Assembly (NCBI RefSeq): GCF_014306105.1
Contig: NZ_JACRVF010000001.1
Coordinates: 1,628,413 to 1,692,412, forward strand
Source: Pontibacter cellulosilyticus
GTDB lineage: Bacteria > Bacteroidota > Bacteroidia > Cytophagales > Hymenobacteraceae
DNA length: 64,000 bases
Reading direction: 5' to 3'
The stretch's first letter is position 1. Each line of letters starts with the position of its first letter. The position numbers and the translations under genes were made by a program. A model generated the notes under the pieces. The model ran no database searches and was not told where the DNA came from. It saw nothing but the letters and a program-made list of their open reading frames with translations. Below are positions 33,177 to 41,722 of the stretch, piece after piece.

Positions 33177-34496
33177 ATGAAAGCTTTAATAAAGTATCTG
33201 TTACTGAAAATTTCTGCGCCTAAACTTACTGCAAGTTTAATAGGCATCCTGTTATTGCTAACCCAATGCCAGCCTGTGATCGACGAAGATCCGCAGCCTT
33301 CGCAAAGCCTTAATGCCGCTGCCACGCTGCAAACAGTCACTACTTTTAATGGTAGTATAACGCAGACAGTGTGCCAGACAGAAGTAATGCAGCCATCCGG
33401 CGAGATCATACTTATTTGTGTACCCGCTAATTGGAACGGAGAACTTATACTTTATGCCAGAGGCTACACACCTGCTTTTGAGCAACTGCACATTGCTGAT
33501 GAAGCAAGTATTTACGCCCCACTTTTTACAAGCCTTGGCTATGCCTTTGCCACCACCAGCTACAGCGACAACGGCCTGGCTGTGCAGACCGGCATTCAGG
33601 ATATGATCGATCTTCGGAACCTGTTTATCGAACGCTACGGCATGCCTGAAGAGATTTACCTGACAGGTGCTTCTGAGGGAGGTTTGGTAACAACTCTGGC
33701 AATAGAACGATACCCGGAGTTGTGGAGTGGCGGTTTGTCTTTGTGTGGGCCATGTGGTGATTTTCAGAGACAACTAAACTACTATGGTAACTTCAGAGTA
33801 TTATTCGATTTCTTTTTCCCTGGTGTGCTGCCTGGTACTTTAGTAGATGTGCCGCAGGAAATGATTTTAAATTGGGAGACAGTATACATACCAAAAATCA
33901 TAGCCGCCATCAGTCAGGATCCGGCCAAAACGATTGCTTTATTAAATGTAGCGGATGCACCTTACGTGATCTCTGATCCGAACACAATTATAGAAACTGT
34001 TGTAGGTGTGCTCACTTATAACCTGTTCATTGTTGATGCCATTGAAAAGCTGGGCGGCCAGCCATTTGATAACCAGAACTATGTTTATTCAGGCTCAGGA
34101 GACCCAGGCTTGGATGCATTGATAAACCAGACAGTGCAGCGGTACTCAGCAGACAAAGAGGCTACCAAAACCATCAGGAAACTTTATGAGACAAGCGGCA
34201 ATTTTAAAAAGCCTTTGATCAAATCACACACCACCGGAGATCCTATTGCACGTATCTGGAACATGACCCTGTACCAGGAGAAAGTACCTGTAGGGAAATT
34301 GTCTTTATTTGAGGCAGTACCTATAAACCGATATGGCCACTGCACTTTTACTGAGCTTGAGGCGGTACAGCTTTTCTCTCAGCTGCTACAGAAGGTAGAT
34401 GCCCAGAAAGAACATCCATTAGCCAAAGTTGTGAGCAAAGGAGGCAAGGTGGTCAGTTCCGTTACTATAACACCCAAGCTTACTGCGGCAAAGTAG
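33177..34496 (+). CDS. Alpha/beta hydrolase lipoprotein
   Basis: 439 residues. Signal peptide with lipobox LLTQC (Cys31). A hydrolase fold follows: VCVPANWNGELILYARGY, nucleophile elbow GASEGG (Ser166) and a later His candidate in NRYGHCTFTE (~residue 385); Asp is not certain. Length and the PANWNGEL-type start resemble tannase/feruloyl-esterase-like or DUF6351-like secreted hydrolases, but the substrate is unknown. It is likely anchored in the outer or inner membrane facing the periplasm. A perfect 25-bp-stem terminator follows. Confidence 0.8.
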   Translation: MKALIKYLLLKISAPKLTASLIGILLLLTQCQPVIDEDPQPSQSLNAAATLQTVTTFNGSITQTVCQTEVMQPSGEIILICVPANWNGELILYARGYTPAFEQLHIADEASIYAPLFTSLGYAFATTSYSDNGLAVQTGIQDMIDLRNLFIERYGMPEEIYLTGASEGGLVTTLAIERYPELWSGGLSLCGPCGDFQRQLNYYGNFRVLFDFFFPGVLPGTLVDVPQEMILNWETVYIPKIIAAISQDPAKTIALLNVADAPYVISDPNTIIETVVGVLTYNLFIVDAIEKLGGQPFDNQNYVYSGSGDPGLDALINQTVQRYSADKEATKTIRKLYETSGNFKKPLIKSHTTGDPIARIWNMTLYQEKVPVGKLSLFEAVPINRYGHCTFTELEAVQLFSQLLQKVDAQKEHPLAKVVSKGGKVVSSVTITPKLTAAK

Positions 34497-34512
34497 ATAA
34501 TATCAGCATTAC

Positions 34513-34566
34513 AAAATAGCTTAATAGCCCTGCAAATTGGTATTTGCAGGGCTATTAAGCTATTTT
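34513..34566. terminator. Bidirectional terminator with perfect 25-bp stem
   Basis: Arm 34513-34537 is the exact reverse complement of 34542-34566, loop TGGT; the outer part is AATAGC/GCTATT and the core GCCCTGCAAAT. It overlaps the last codons of the methyltransferase gene. Confidence 0.92.
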
Positions 34567-35300
34567 TTCTCAAGCATCAGAAAGTGCTGAATCGGCAGCG
34601 CATCTACCTGTTTGTAAAGTATAAAACCGTTTGCCTCGAGTTCTTTTCTTACCTGTGCCACGCTCATTTTATGCAGCTCCCGGATGTTTATATCAGGATC
34701 TTCAGCTTTATACTCCAGCAGCAACAGTTTGCCACCTGGCTTTAGGGCTTTGTAAATGGCCTGCAGCATTTCCTGCGGGTACTCCAGCTCGTGATACACA
34801 TCTACCATAAAGGCCAGATCAAGGGAGGCATCCGGCAAATTTATACTTTTAATACCGCCTTTTACCACCTCCACATTTGCTGCCTTCAGTTCCTGCTTAC
34901 GCTTTTTAAGTGTGTTTATAAAGGCATCCTGTAACTCTACGGCATATACTTTGCCCTCTGGCACTCTTTCGGCCACTTTAAAAGTATAAAAACCAGTACC
35001 TGCACCAATATCGGCAACAACACTTTTAGGCTGAAGCATCATGTTATCAATAGCCCGGAGCGAATTTTCTTCTTCCTGCCGTGTGCTTCTATCCAACCAG
35101 CCTCCTCCACCGGTTCCGATTACACGAGCAATCTCGCGGCCCATGTATACTTTACCCGTACCTCCCGGTGCTGGCGTCTTGGCACTGTACACAGCGCTTT
35201 TTGTCTGCTCTGTCTGTGCCTGGCAGGCTGTTGCTCCACTTAAAAGCACTAACAGCAGCACAAGGACAGGATTTATACTTAGGCAGGAAGATATCTTCAT
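34560..35300 (-). CDS. Exported class I SAM-dependent methyltransferase
   Basis: 246 residues. A clear N-terminal signal (NPVLVLLLVLLSGATACQAQ, ~10-29) is followed by a class I methyltransferase domain (~80-240) with motif I VADIGAGTGFYT, the acidic residue in AVELQ, LDLAFMVDVYHEL and LKPGGKLLLLEY. Methyltransferases of this type are normally cytoplasmic, because SAM is. The signal peptide would place it in the periplasm or as an anchored protein. Either the domain has another role or the signal is a membrane anchor. It lies 8 bp after the stop of the next minus-strand gene upstream. Confidence 0.85.
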   Translation of the reverse strand: MKISSCLSINPVLVLLLVLLSGATACQAQTEQTKSAVYSAKTPAPGGTGKVYMGREIARVIGTGGGGWLDRSTRQEEENSLRAIDNMMLQPKSVVADIGAGTGFYTFKVAERVPEGKVYAVELQDAFINTLKKRKQELKAANVEVVKGGIKSINLPDASLDLAFMVDVYHELEYPQEMLQAIYKALKPGGKLLLLEYKAEDPDINIRELHKMSVAQVRKELEANGFILYKQVDALPIQHFLMLEKK

Positions 35301-35307
35301 ATACAGG

Positions 35308-35766
35308 TTATGAGGTTAAACTTTTGATACGTTCTGTTACGGCATCTATCAATTCCTCGGCCCATTTTGATGCCACTATTTCATACTCATCATTGTTCCA
35401 GCGCTCCAGGTAATCTTTCTCCAACCAGGTGGTGTTTTTGTCCGGTCCAACAGTATAGCTGTTACGATCCAGCGTAAAAAGCAGGTTCTTTTTCATGTCG
35501 AAAGCGTCCATGCCTGTTCTTTGGAAGCCCTCCAGGTTTACCTTTAGCCCCATTTGCTGTATGTTGCCGTTGTCTATACTTATCACTTCGGTTGCATCTC
35601 CTGCAGGGTCTTTTGTCCAGGTATCAATTATCCGTTCCAGGCCAAAGTCGTGAAACAGGGCGGTAACGGGAGCTATATTTTCATTGATATGCTTTGCCAG
35701 CTCCGGGAGTATAGAATCGTACAGGTGCAGGATAGTTTTTTTGCTTCGTGTGGTTTGGTCGTTCAT
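35308..35766 (-). CDS. Conserved hypothetical protein, 152 aa
   Basis: An acidic, soluble 152-residue protein with no signal: helices at the N-terminus (HLYDSILPELAKHINENI), then strands with EVISIDNGNIQQMGLKVNL and NLLFTLDRNSYTVGPDKNT, and a C-terminal helix. It precedes the methyltransferase gene by 7 bp, so they are probably one operon. No family is recognised. Confidence 0.68.
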   Translation of the reverse strand: MNDQTTRSKKTILHLYDSILPELAKHINENIAPVTALFHDFGLERIIDTWTKDPAGDATEVISIDNGNIQQMGLKVNLEGFQRTGMDAFDMKKNLLFTLDRNSYTVGPDKNTTWLEKDYLERWNNDEYEIVASKWAEELIDAVTERIKSLTS

Positions 35767-35912
35767 GCTAAGCCGGTATTTAATTTTACTACTGTTGTTG
35801 CAAGTATACGAATGAAGTATGGCTAAGCCTACAGATTAAGGCTGGATGAGGATGAGAAGTATAAATTATACTTAGGCGGGAATGTGTACTTTGGCTGCGG
35901 CAAAACCGATAG

Positions 35913-36164
35913 TTACCACTCCATCATACTTTCGATACTGATCTTACCCAGGTAAGGCTCCAGGGCTTTCTTGCTCTTGTAGCCTCTCACCATACTTATG
36001 TAATCTGTATGTGGGTTTGTCCAGATCTCTGCAAAAAAGTTGCCCAGGTCGTAAAGCGCAATCCTATAACCCCTCCTGCCCCGCTGAGCCAGGAAAGTGC
36101 CATGTTCCCAGATTATTTCTAATCTTCCTGCATGAGAGTGGGTGTTAAAGAATTCGAGGTTCAT
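35913..36164 (-). CDS. Small hypothetical protein, 83 aa
   Basis: A compact soluble protein with LEIIWEHGTFLAQRGRRGYRI (split here), DLGNFFAEIWTNPHTDYI and MVRGYKSKKALEPYL. Trp/Tyr-rich and well folded-looking, but of no family known to me. It resembles small orphan proteins of Bacteroidota. Codon use looks coding. Confidence 0.6.
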   Translation of the reverse strand: MNLEFFNTHSHAGRLEIIWEHGTFLAQRGRRGYRIALYDLGNFFAEIWTNPHTDYISMVRGYKSKKALEPYLGKISIESMMEW

Positions 36165-36240
36165 GCAATTGTATACGTGGCAAATATTAAAGTAAGGTTT
36201 GCGTACAGGCTTTGTTATAGATAACGATGGAAGCTACAGC

Positions 36241-36501
36241 TTAATTACTGTTATACTCTTCGGGGCTTCTAAAATCCCAGTACACTTTTAGCGTTACAGG
36301 CCCGTCGAGGTACGCAGGAATCGGTGTATAGATGATCAGGCCATCTTTGAATACGCGTTTTCCTGTTTTTGCGACACGCATTGCCTGCCATAACAGTCTG
36401 TCCCGGATCTCCTGCTTTACAGGTCTCCTGCTAACGATAAACGGACTCCCCTCTCCAAAGTTGAAAACAGTAGCATACATAACAAAATACTTAAGATACA
36501 A
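36241..36501 (-). CDS. Small hypothetical protein, 86 aa
   Basis: 86 residues (or 79 if ATG 36480 is used). Contains FNFGEGSPFIVSRRPVKQEI, helix IRDRLLWQAMRVAKTG and a C-terminal strand VTLKVYWDFRSP. No signal or family. It is next to another small gene on the same strand, 76 bp apart. Confidence 0.55.
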   Translation of the reverse strand: MYLKYFVMYATVFNFGEGSPFIVSRRPVKQEIRDRLLWQAMRVAKTGKRVFKDGLIIYTPIPAYLDGPVTLKVYWDFRSPEEYNSN

Positions 36502-36692
36502 TCTATTCTACGCAGGTTCCAAATTTCAGATATAATTCAACCTTATTTTAGTAACACAAGTACGCCTTTTGATGTTTAGAGGCTGAGAGAAATAAACACG
36601 ATACCAGATTCATCCGCTGTGCAAACAGGCTAATAGCCTCGAAAGCGGGTAAAAAACACGGATTTTTCGTATCTTGTGCTAACTTATACCTT

Positions 36693-36712
36693 AAGGAGCT
36701 CATGTGAGCTCC
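36693..36712 (+). promoter_or_regulatory. Palindrome over AAGGAG and ATG-TGA in M3 peptidase leader
   Basis: GGAGCTCA-TG-TGAGCTCC (36695-36712) is a perfect palindrome. It contains AAGGAG (36693-36698) and, 3 bases on, ATG TGA (36702-36707), a start followed immediately by a stop. It lies 19 bp before the peptidase ATG. Confidence 0.6.
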
Positions 36713-36731
36713 CTTCACAAACTAACAATTT

Positions 36732-38927
36732 ATGCAAAAGCAAATAGTTACTGCTGGCAAGAAGTCAAGTTTACTTGTGTTGCTGGCATTGGCAAGCTGT
36801 ACATCCGTACAGACACCGCAGTCGCAGGAAACGCAGGCAACTGTAGAACAAAAGCAGGTAGAGACAAACCCACTGCTGAAAGAATGGACAGGCCCTTATG
36901 GTGGCGTGCCAGCCTTTGATAAAATGAGTTTGGAGGCCCTGAAGCCTGCTATGGAAAAAGCCATGGCCCTAAACCTGGCCGAGATCGAGACCATTGCCAA
37001 CAACCCGCAGCCTGCCACTTTCGAGAACACCATTGAACAGATGGAAAAAGCCGGCGAGGAGCTGAACAGGGTTTTCACTTACTATGGCATCTGGAGCAGC
37101 AATATGTCTTCTCCGGAGTTCAGAGAGATACAGACTGAGTTAGCGCCTAAGATCTCTGAGTTCAACTCTAAGATATCGCAGAACGAGAAGCTTTTCCAGC
37201 GCATTAAAACGGTTTACGAAAACGCTAAGAAGAACCCGCTTCCGGAGGACCAGCAGCGTGTGGTACAACTGGTGTACGAAGGCTTTGCCATGGAAGGCGC
37301 CGATCTGAGCCCTGAGAAAAAGAAGCGCTACGCTGAGATCAACAAAGAGCTTTCTTCGCTTTACACCGATTTCTCTAACAACATCCTAGCAGACGAGGAG
37401 AAGTATGTAGTATACTTTACCAAGGATCAGTTGAGCGGCCTGCCGGAGTCGTTTGTAAAAGCAGCGGCCAAGGCAGCAGCCGACCGCGGAAAGCCAGGCA
37501 TGTATGCCGTAACAAACACCCGTTCCAGCATGGATCAGTTCCTGACCTACTCCGACGAGCGTGCGCTGCGTGAGAAAGTATGGAAGAACTACTATTCCCG
37601 TGCCGACAACGCTGACGAGAACGACAATAACGAGAACATCCGAAAGATCCTGAAGCTGCGCAACGAGCGAGTAAAGCTGATGGGTTATGATAACTATGCC
37701 GAGTGGCGCCTACAAAACCGTATGGCCAAAACTCCGGAAGCTGCCATGGACCTGATGCAGGCTGTGTGGCCGGCAGCCGTTGCCAGAGCCAAGGAAGAGG
37801 TTGCAGATATGCAAGCTATTGCCAACAAGACCAGCAAAACCAAGATCACGATCGAGCCCTGGGATTACCGCTACTACGCCGAGAAAGTGCGCCAGCAGAA
37901 GTATGACTTAAACTCTGATGAGGTGAAACAGTACCTGGAGCTGGGCAACCTGACGCAGGCTATCTTCTTCACGGCCGGTGAGCTATTCAACTTTAAGTTC
38001 ACGCCGGTGCCGGAAGGTTCTGTTCCTGTATTCCACGAGGATGTGAAAGTATGGGAAGTAACCGACAAAACAACTGGTGAGCACATCGGCCTGTGGTACT
38101 TAGATCCTTTTGCACGCCAGGGCAAGCGTTCCGGTGCATGGGCTACTACTTACCGTGCTCACACTACCTTTAATGGCAAGGAAACTGTATTGGCATCAAA
38201 CAACTCCAACTTCGTAAAACCTGCCCCAGGTGAGCCAGTATTGGTATCGTGGGATGATGCGGAGACGTTCTTCCATGAGTTTGGCCACGCGCTGCACTTC
38301 CTGGCCTCTAATGTAAAATACCCAACCTTGAACAGTGGTGTGCGCGACTATACAGAATTCCAGTCGCAGTTGCTGGAGCGTTGGCTATCTACTGATAAAG
38401 TGATCAACCAGTTCCTGAAGCACTACAAAACCGGTGAGCCAATGCCAAAAGAATTGGTAGCTAAAATTGAGAAAGCTTCTACCTTTAACCAAGGCTTTGC
38501 TACTACCGAGTTCTTGGCATCTGCTTTAATGGATATGTACTTCCATATGGCTGACCCTGAAAACCTGGACCCTGACAAGTTTGAGCGTGAAACGCTGAAC
38601 AAACTGGGTATGCCAAAAGAGATTGTGATGCGTCACCGTTCTCCGCACTTCGGACACGTGTTCTCCGGCGAAGGCTATGCAACCGGCTACTACGGATACC
38701 TGTGGGCTGATGTATTGACATCTGACGCTGCCGAAGCATTTGCCGAAGCGCCAGGCGGATTCTACGATGCAGAAGTGGCAGCGAGACTGGTGAAATACCT
38801 CTTCGCCCCGCGCAACTCTATGGACCCAGCTGATGCTTACCGCAAGTTCCGTGGCCGTGATGCTAAGATTGATGCACTAATGCGTGACCGTGGCTTCCCG
38901 GTGCCTAAGCCGCAGTCTAAGAAATAA
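36732..38927 (+). CDS. dcp: M3 family peptidyl-dipeptidase lipoprotein (Dcp-like)
   Basis: 731 residues. Signal with lipobox LASC (~residue 23) and a Gln/Thr-rich linker (~24-50). The M3 metallopeptidase body has zinc motif HEFGH (515-519) in FFHEFGHALHF and the downstream Glu in DYTEFQSQ. Oligopeptidase of the Dcp type, presumably trimming peptides in the periplasm. E. coli Dcp is similar in length. Downstream hairpin terminates. Context gives no special substrate. Confidence 0.93.
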   Translation: MQKQIVTAGKKSSLLVLLALASCTSVQTPQSQETQATVEQKQVETNPLLKEWTGPYGGVPAFDKMSLEALKPAMEKAMALNLAEIETIANNPQPATFENTIEQMEKAGEELNRVFTYYGIWSSNMSSPEFREIQTELAPKISEFNSKISQNEKLFQRIKTVYENAKKNPLPEDQQRVVQLVYEGFAMEGADLSPEKKKRYAEINKELSSLYTDFSNNILADEEKYVVYFTKDQLSGLPESFVKAAAKAAADRGKPGMYAVTNTRSSMDQFLTYSDERALREKVWKNYYSRADNADENDNNENIRKILKLRNERVKLMGYDNYAEWRLQNRMAKTPEAAMDLMQAVWPAAVARAKEEVADMQAIANKTSKTKITIEPWDYRYYAEKVRQQKYDLNSDEVKQYLELGNLTQAIFFTAGELFNFKFTPVPEGSVPVFHEDVKVWEVTDKTTGEHIGLWYLDPFARQGKRSGAWATTYRAHTTFNGKETVLASNNSNFVKPAPGEPVLVSWDDAETFFHEFGHALHFLASNVKYPTLNSGVRDYTEFQSQLLERWLSTDKVINQFLKHYKTGEPMPKELVAKIEKASTFNQGFATTEFLASALMDMYFHMADPENLDPDKFERETLNKLGMPKEIVMRHRSPHFGHVFSGEGYATGYYGYLWADVLTSDAAEAFAEAPGGFYDAEVAARLVKYLFAPRNSMDPADAYRKFRGRDAKIDALMRDRGFPVPKPQSKK

Positions 38928-38946
38928 GAATAAATAGTAAGTATAA

Positions 38947-38981
38947 AAAAGCCTTGCAGATGTAATGTCTGCAAGGCTTTT
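38947..38981 (+). terminator. Terminator of M3 peptidase gene
   Basis: AAAAGCCTTGCAGA (38947-38960) pairs with TCTGCAAGGCTTTT (38968-38981), loop TGTAATG. Confidence 0.93.
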
Positions 38982-39001
38982 GCTTTTTATAACTGTTATG
39001 T

Positions 39002-39454
39002 CTAGTGGTGGTCTACTTTTCTGGTGAGCCAATCAAGGGCTTCCTGGTAGTCGGTAAAAACTTCGTGCTCCGTATGGCCGTGGCGCTTATAGTTTTTTTG
39101 TGCTTGCAACGTAAAATTAGTCATCGTTGATAAAGTATGAAAACGATCTGGCGTGTAAACAGCAAGCTTTTGTATACCTGCTACAGAGGAAAGTTCAGTC
39201 CAGATGTTCTCTACCCAATCTATTTCCTGCTGAGTAAACATAAAGATTTCTTCATCATCAATCAGCCAGTTCTTTACCCTGTTGTCGATAGAGAACTGAT
39301 ACCCCCACATGAATAGCTCTTTGCGCTCCTCAAAATTAATCTGCCGCTTCCATTTAATAATAATCAGCGTATTTGCCTTGTCATAAAGCACCGACACATA
39401 ATCATTTTGTAACACCTCTTCGCAAGCCGTATCAGAGTTATCTGCTATGCTCAT
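39002..39454 (-). CDS. SpoIIAA/STAS-like domain protein
   Basis: 150 residues. Pattern of a SpoIIAA-like domain: YDKANTLIIIKWKRQINFEERKE, NWLIDDEEIFMFTQQEIDWV and KLAVYTPDRFHTL (strands and helices alternating). Such proteins are widespread stand-alone regulators or scaffolds in Bacteroidota. No signal. Assignment is by fold pattern only. Confidence 0.68.
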   Translation of the reverse strand: MSIADNSDTACEEVLQNDYVSVLYDKANTLIIIKWKRQINFEERKELFMWGYQFSIDNRVKNWLIDDEEIFMFTQQEIDWVENIWTELSSVAGIQKLAVYTPDRFHTLSTMTNFTLQAQKNYKRHGHTEHEVFTDYQEALDWLTRKVDHH

Positions 39455-39525
39455 TTAATCTAAAAATTAAACCAATCCATAAAATACGACTTTCGGGGCG
39501 GAAATGATGATAAATTAACTAAAAA

Positions 39526-39723
39526 TTACCGGAGAAGGTCCACCACAGCCATAATCAAAAACGCTAATGTACCTCCGTAAACAGCTATTTTAGTTGTGGT
39601 GGATGCGTTCTGCAGGAAAGCAGTCTGTTGGTTATATTTGATCACGCCAAGCATGGTAAGCGACAAGTATAAAAACAGGGCCAGCGGAATTAAGGTGAAT
39701 ATGATTTCTGATACGTTGCTCAT
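39526..39723 (-). CDS. Small two-helix membrane protein
   Basis: 65 residues from the ATG at 39723 (the frame extends upstream to 39777 without a family-like start and was shortened). Two hydrophobic helices (~9-27 and ~45-62). Function unknown. It lies downstream of purF and may be a separate unit since a hairpin intervenes. Confidence 0.6.
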   Translation of the reverse strand: MSNVSEIIFTLIPLALFLYLSLTMLGVIKYNQQTAFLQNASTTTKIAVYGGTLAFLIMAVVDLLR

Positions 39724-39757
39724 TGATTGGTAAAGTATAAATTTGACTCGACTATAA

Positions 39758-39798
39758 AAGCAGAACCTCCAAAACACAGGCCTTGGAGGTTCTGAAAG
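39758..39798 (-). terminator. purF terminator
   Basis: CAGAACCTCCAA (39761-39772) pairs with TTGGAGGTTCTG (39783-39794), loop 10; the minus-strand tail is CTTTTAT. It ends the nuo-purF unit. Confidence 0.82.
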
Positions 39799-39818
39799 TA
39801 TAAATTCAGGAGAAGAGA

Positions 39819-41714
39819 CTAGTATGCTCTTCCGCCCTTGTTCTCTACAAAATTCATAAAGGCACGGTTAACTACACCTGTACCGCCTGGTGTTGGGTAG
39901 TTGCCTGTAAAGTACCAATCGCCTTTGTGGTTCGGACAAGCCTGGTGCAGGTCTTCTATGGTTTGGTAGATTACCTGTACTTCCGCGTTGATGTCCGGTG
40001 CCTTCACGATCTGCGATACTTTTGTTGATATCTCGTCAGCAGTAAACTGATCGAACAGCTCCTTTACAAAGTTGTTTTCCTGGAAAGCCGGTGTACCCTG
40101 TGCTTCTACACATTTCTGGTAAACCTCCTGTACCATACAGCCCTTACCATTGTCTTCCAGTAAAGCCAGCATGGCTCTGAAAGCCACAAACTCCTTCACC
40201 CTGGACATATCAATACCATAGCAGTCTGGGTAGCGAATCTGCGGCGCGCAGGATACGATGATAATCCTCTTAGGCTCCAGCTTATCCAGCATTTTGATAA
40301 TGCTTTTCTCCAATGTGGTTCCGCGTACAATAGAGTCATCCAACACAACCAGCGTATCCACACCTTTTTTGATGACCTCATAAGTCGTGTCGTACACGTG
40401 CGTTACCAGGTCATCGCGGCTCGAGTTGTCAGTGATAAAAGTACGCAGCTTGGCATCTTTAATTACCAGCTTGTGCGCGCGTGGCTTGTACTGCAGAATC
40501 TCGTCAAGCTCCTCCTCTGTCAGTTGGTTGTTCAGGATAGCCTTTTTGCGGTAAGTGCGCAGGTAGTCTTCTATTCCCTTCATCATGCCCAGCCAGGAGG
40601 TTTCGGCAGTGTTCGGGATGTAAGAGAATACCGTATCCTTCAGGTTATAATCAACCGCTTTCAGGATTTGGTCGCAAAGCAAACGGCCCATGTTCAGGCG
40701 TTCGTTGTAGATCTCCGGATCGTTGCCCCTGGAGAAATAGATGCGCTCAAAGCTACACGACATTTTCTCCCGCTGCGGCAAAATTTCCTTCAGCTCCGGA
40801 TCACCTGCTTTATCGATGATTAGTGCATGACCCGGTGTGATTTCTTTGATCTGATTATAATCTATATCAAATGCTGTTTTAATGGCAGGCTTCTCGGAGG
40901 CAATAACCACCACTTCGTCGTCGGCATAGTAATAGGCAGGACGAATGCCGTTAGGATCGCGCACTACAAAGGCAGCGCCGTAACCTGTAAGGCCCGCCAT
41001 CGCGTAGCCACCGTCAAAGTCCTTGCAGGCACGTTTAAGTACGCGCTGCAGGTTCAGGTTCTGCTCTATCAGGCTGGTAATTTCCTTGTTGGTATAGTCG
41101 CCTTTCTTAAACTCATCAAACAGCATTTGGTTCTCCTCGTCCAGGAAATGGCCGATCTTCTCCAGTACTGTGATGGTGTCGGATTTATGCTTTGGATGCT
41201 GGCCCAGTTCCAGTAGTTTCTGGAACTGCTCATCCACGTTGGTCATGTTAAAATTACCGGCCACGGCCAGACTGCGGCTGCGCCAGTTATTCTCACGCAC
41301 CATCGGGTGGCAATTGTCTACGCTGTTAATGCCGTGTGTGCCGTAGCGCAGGTGGCCCAGGTACACATCTCCCAGAAAGGGCATATTTTCCCAGATCCAT
41401 TCTGTATTGTTTGCCTGCTCCGGATGCTCTTCCTTCAGGTTTCTGAACTCCTTGCCAATCTTACCGAAAATGCTGTCGATGGCGCGGGTTTTAACGGAAC
41501 GAAAGCGGTTAATGTAATCTATACCTGGCAGGGCATTTATTTTGATGCTGGCAACCCCCGCACCGTCCTGGCCACGGTTATGCTGCTTCTGCATAAGCAG
41601 GTACAGCTTGTTTACACCGTACATCGGGGTTCCATACTTCTCTACATAATAGTCGATCGGTTTTCTAAGCCTGATCAGGGCGATGCCGCATTCGTGCTTA
41701 ATAGAGTCGCTCAT
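39819..41714 (-). CDS. purF: Amidophosphoribosyltransferase, long Bacteroidota type
   Basis: 631 residues, longer than the classic ~470-510. Cys9 in KHECGIALI would be the N-terminal nucleophile of the glutaminase domain after processing; GQDGAG, LGHLRYGTHG and GNFNMTN follow. The PRPP-binding motif VVLDDSIVRGTTL (~residue 457) marks the phosphoribosyltransferase domain. It catalyses the first step of purine synthesis, or a side reaction if a second canonical PurF exists elsewhere, as in many Bacteroidota. It starts 8 bp after the nuoN stop. Confidence 0.88.
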   Translation of the reverse strand: MSDSIKHECGIALIRLRKPIDYYVEKYGTPMYGVNKLYLLMQKQHNRGQDGAGVASIKINALPGIDYINRFRSVKTRAIDSIFGKIGKEFRNLKEEHPEQANNTEWIWENMPFLGDVYLGHLRYGTHGINSVDNCHPMVRENNWRSRSLAVAGNFNMTNVDEQFQKLLELGQHPKHKSDTITVLEKIGHFLDEENQMLFDEFKKGDYTNKEITSLIEQNLNLQRVLKRACKDFDGGYAMAGLTGYGAAFVVRDPNGIRPAYYYADDEVVVIASEKPAIKTAFDIDYNQIKEITPGHALIIDKAGDPELKEILPQREKMSCSFERIYFSRGNDPEIYNERLNMGRLLCDQILKAVDYNLKDTVFSYIPNTAETSWLGMMKGIEDYLRTYRKKAILNNQLTEEELDEILQYKPRAHKLVIKDAKLRTFITDNSSRDDLVTHVYDTTYEVIKKGVDTLVVLDDSIVRGTTLEKSIIKMLDKLEPKRIIIVSCAPQIRYPDCYGIDMSRVKEFVAFRAMLALLEDNGKGCMVQEVYQKCVEAQGTPAFQENNFVKELFDQFTADEISTKVSQIVKAPDINAEVQVIYQTIEDLHQACPNHKGDWYFTGNYPTPGGTGVVNRAFMNFVENKGGRAY

Positions 41715-41722
41715 GGGTGCTT

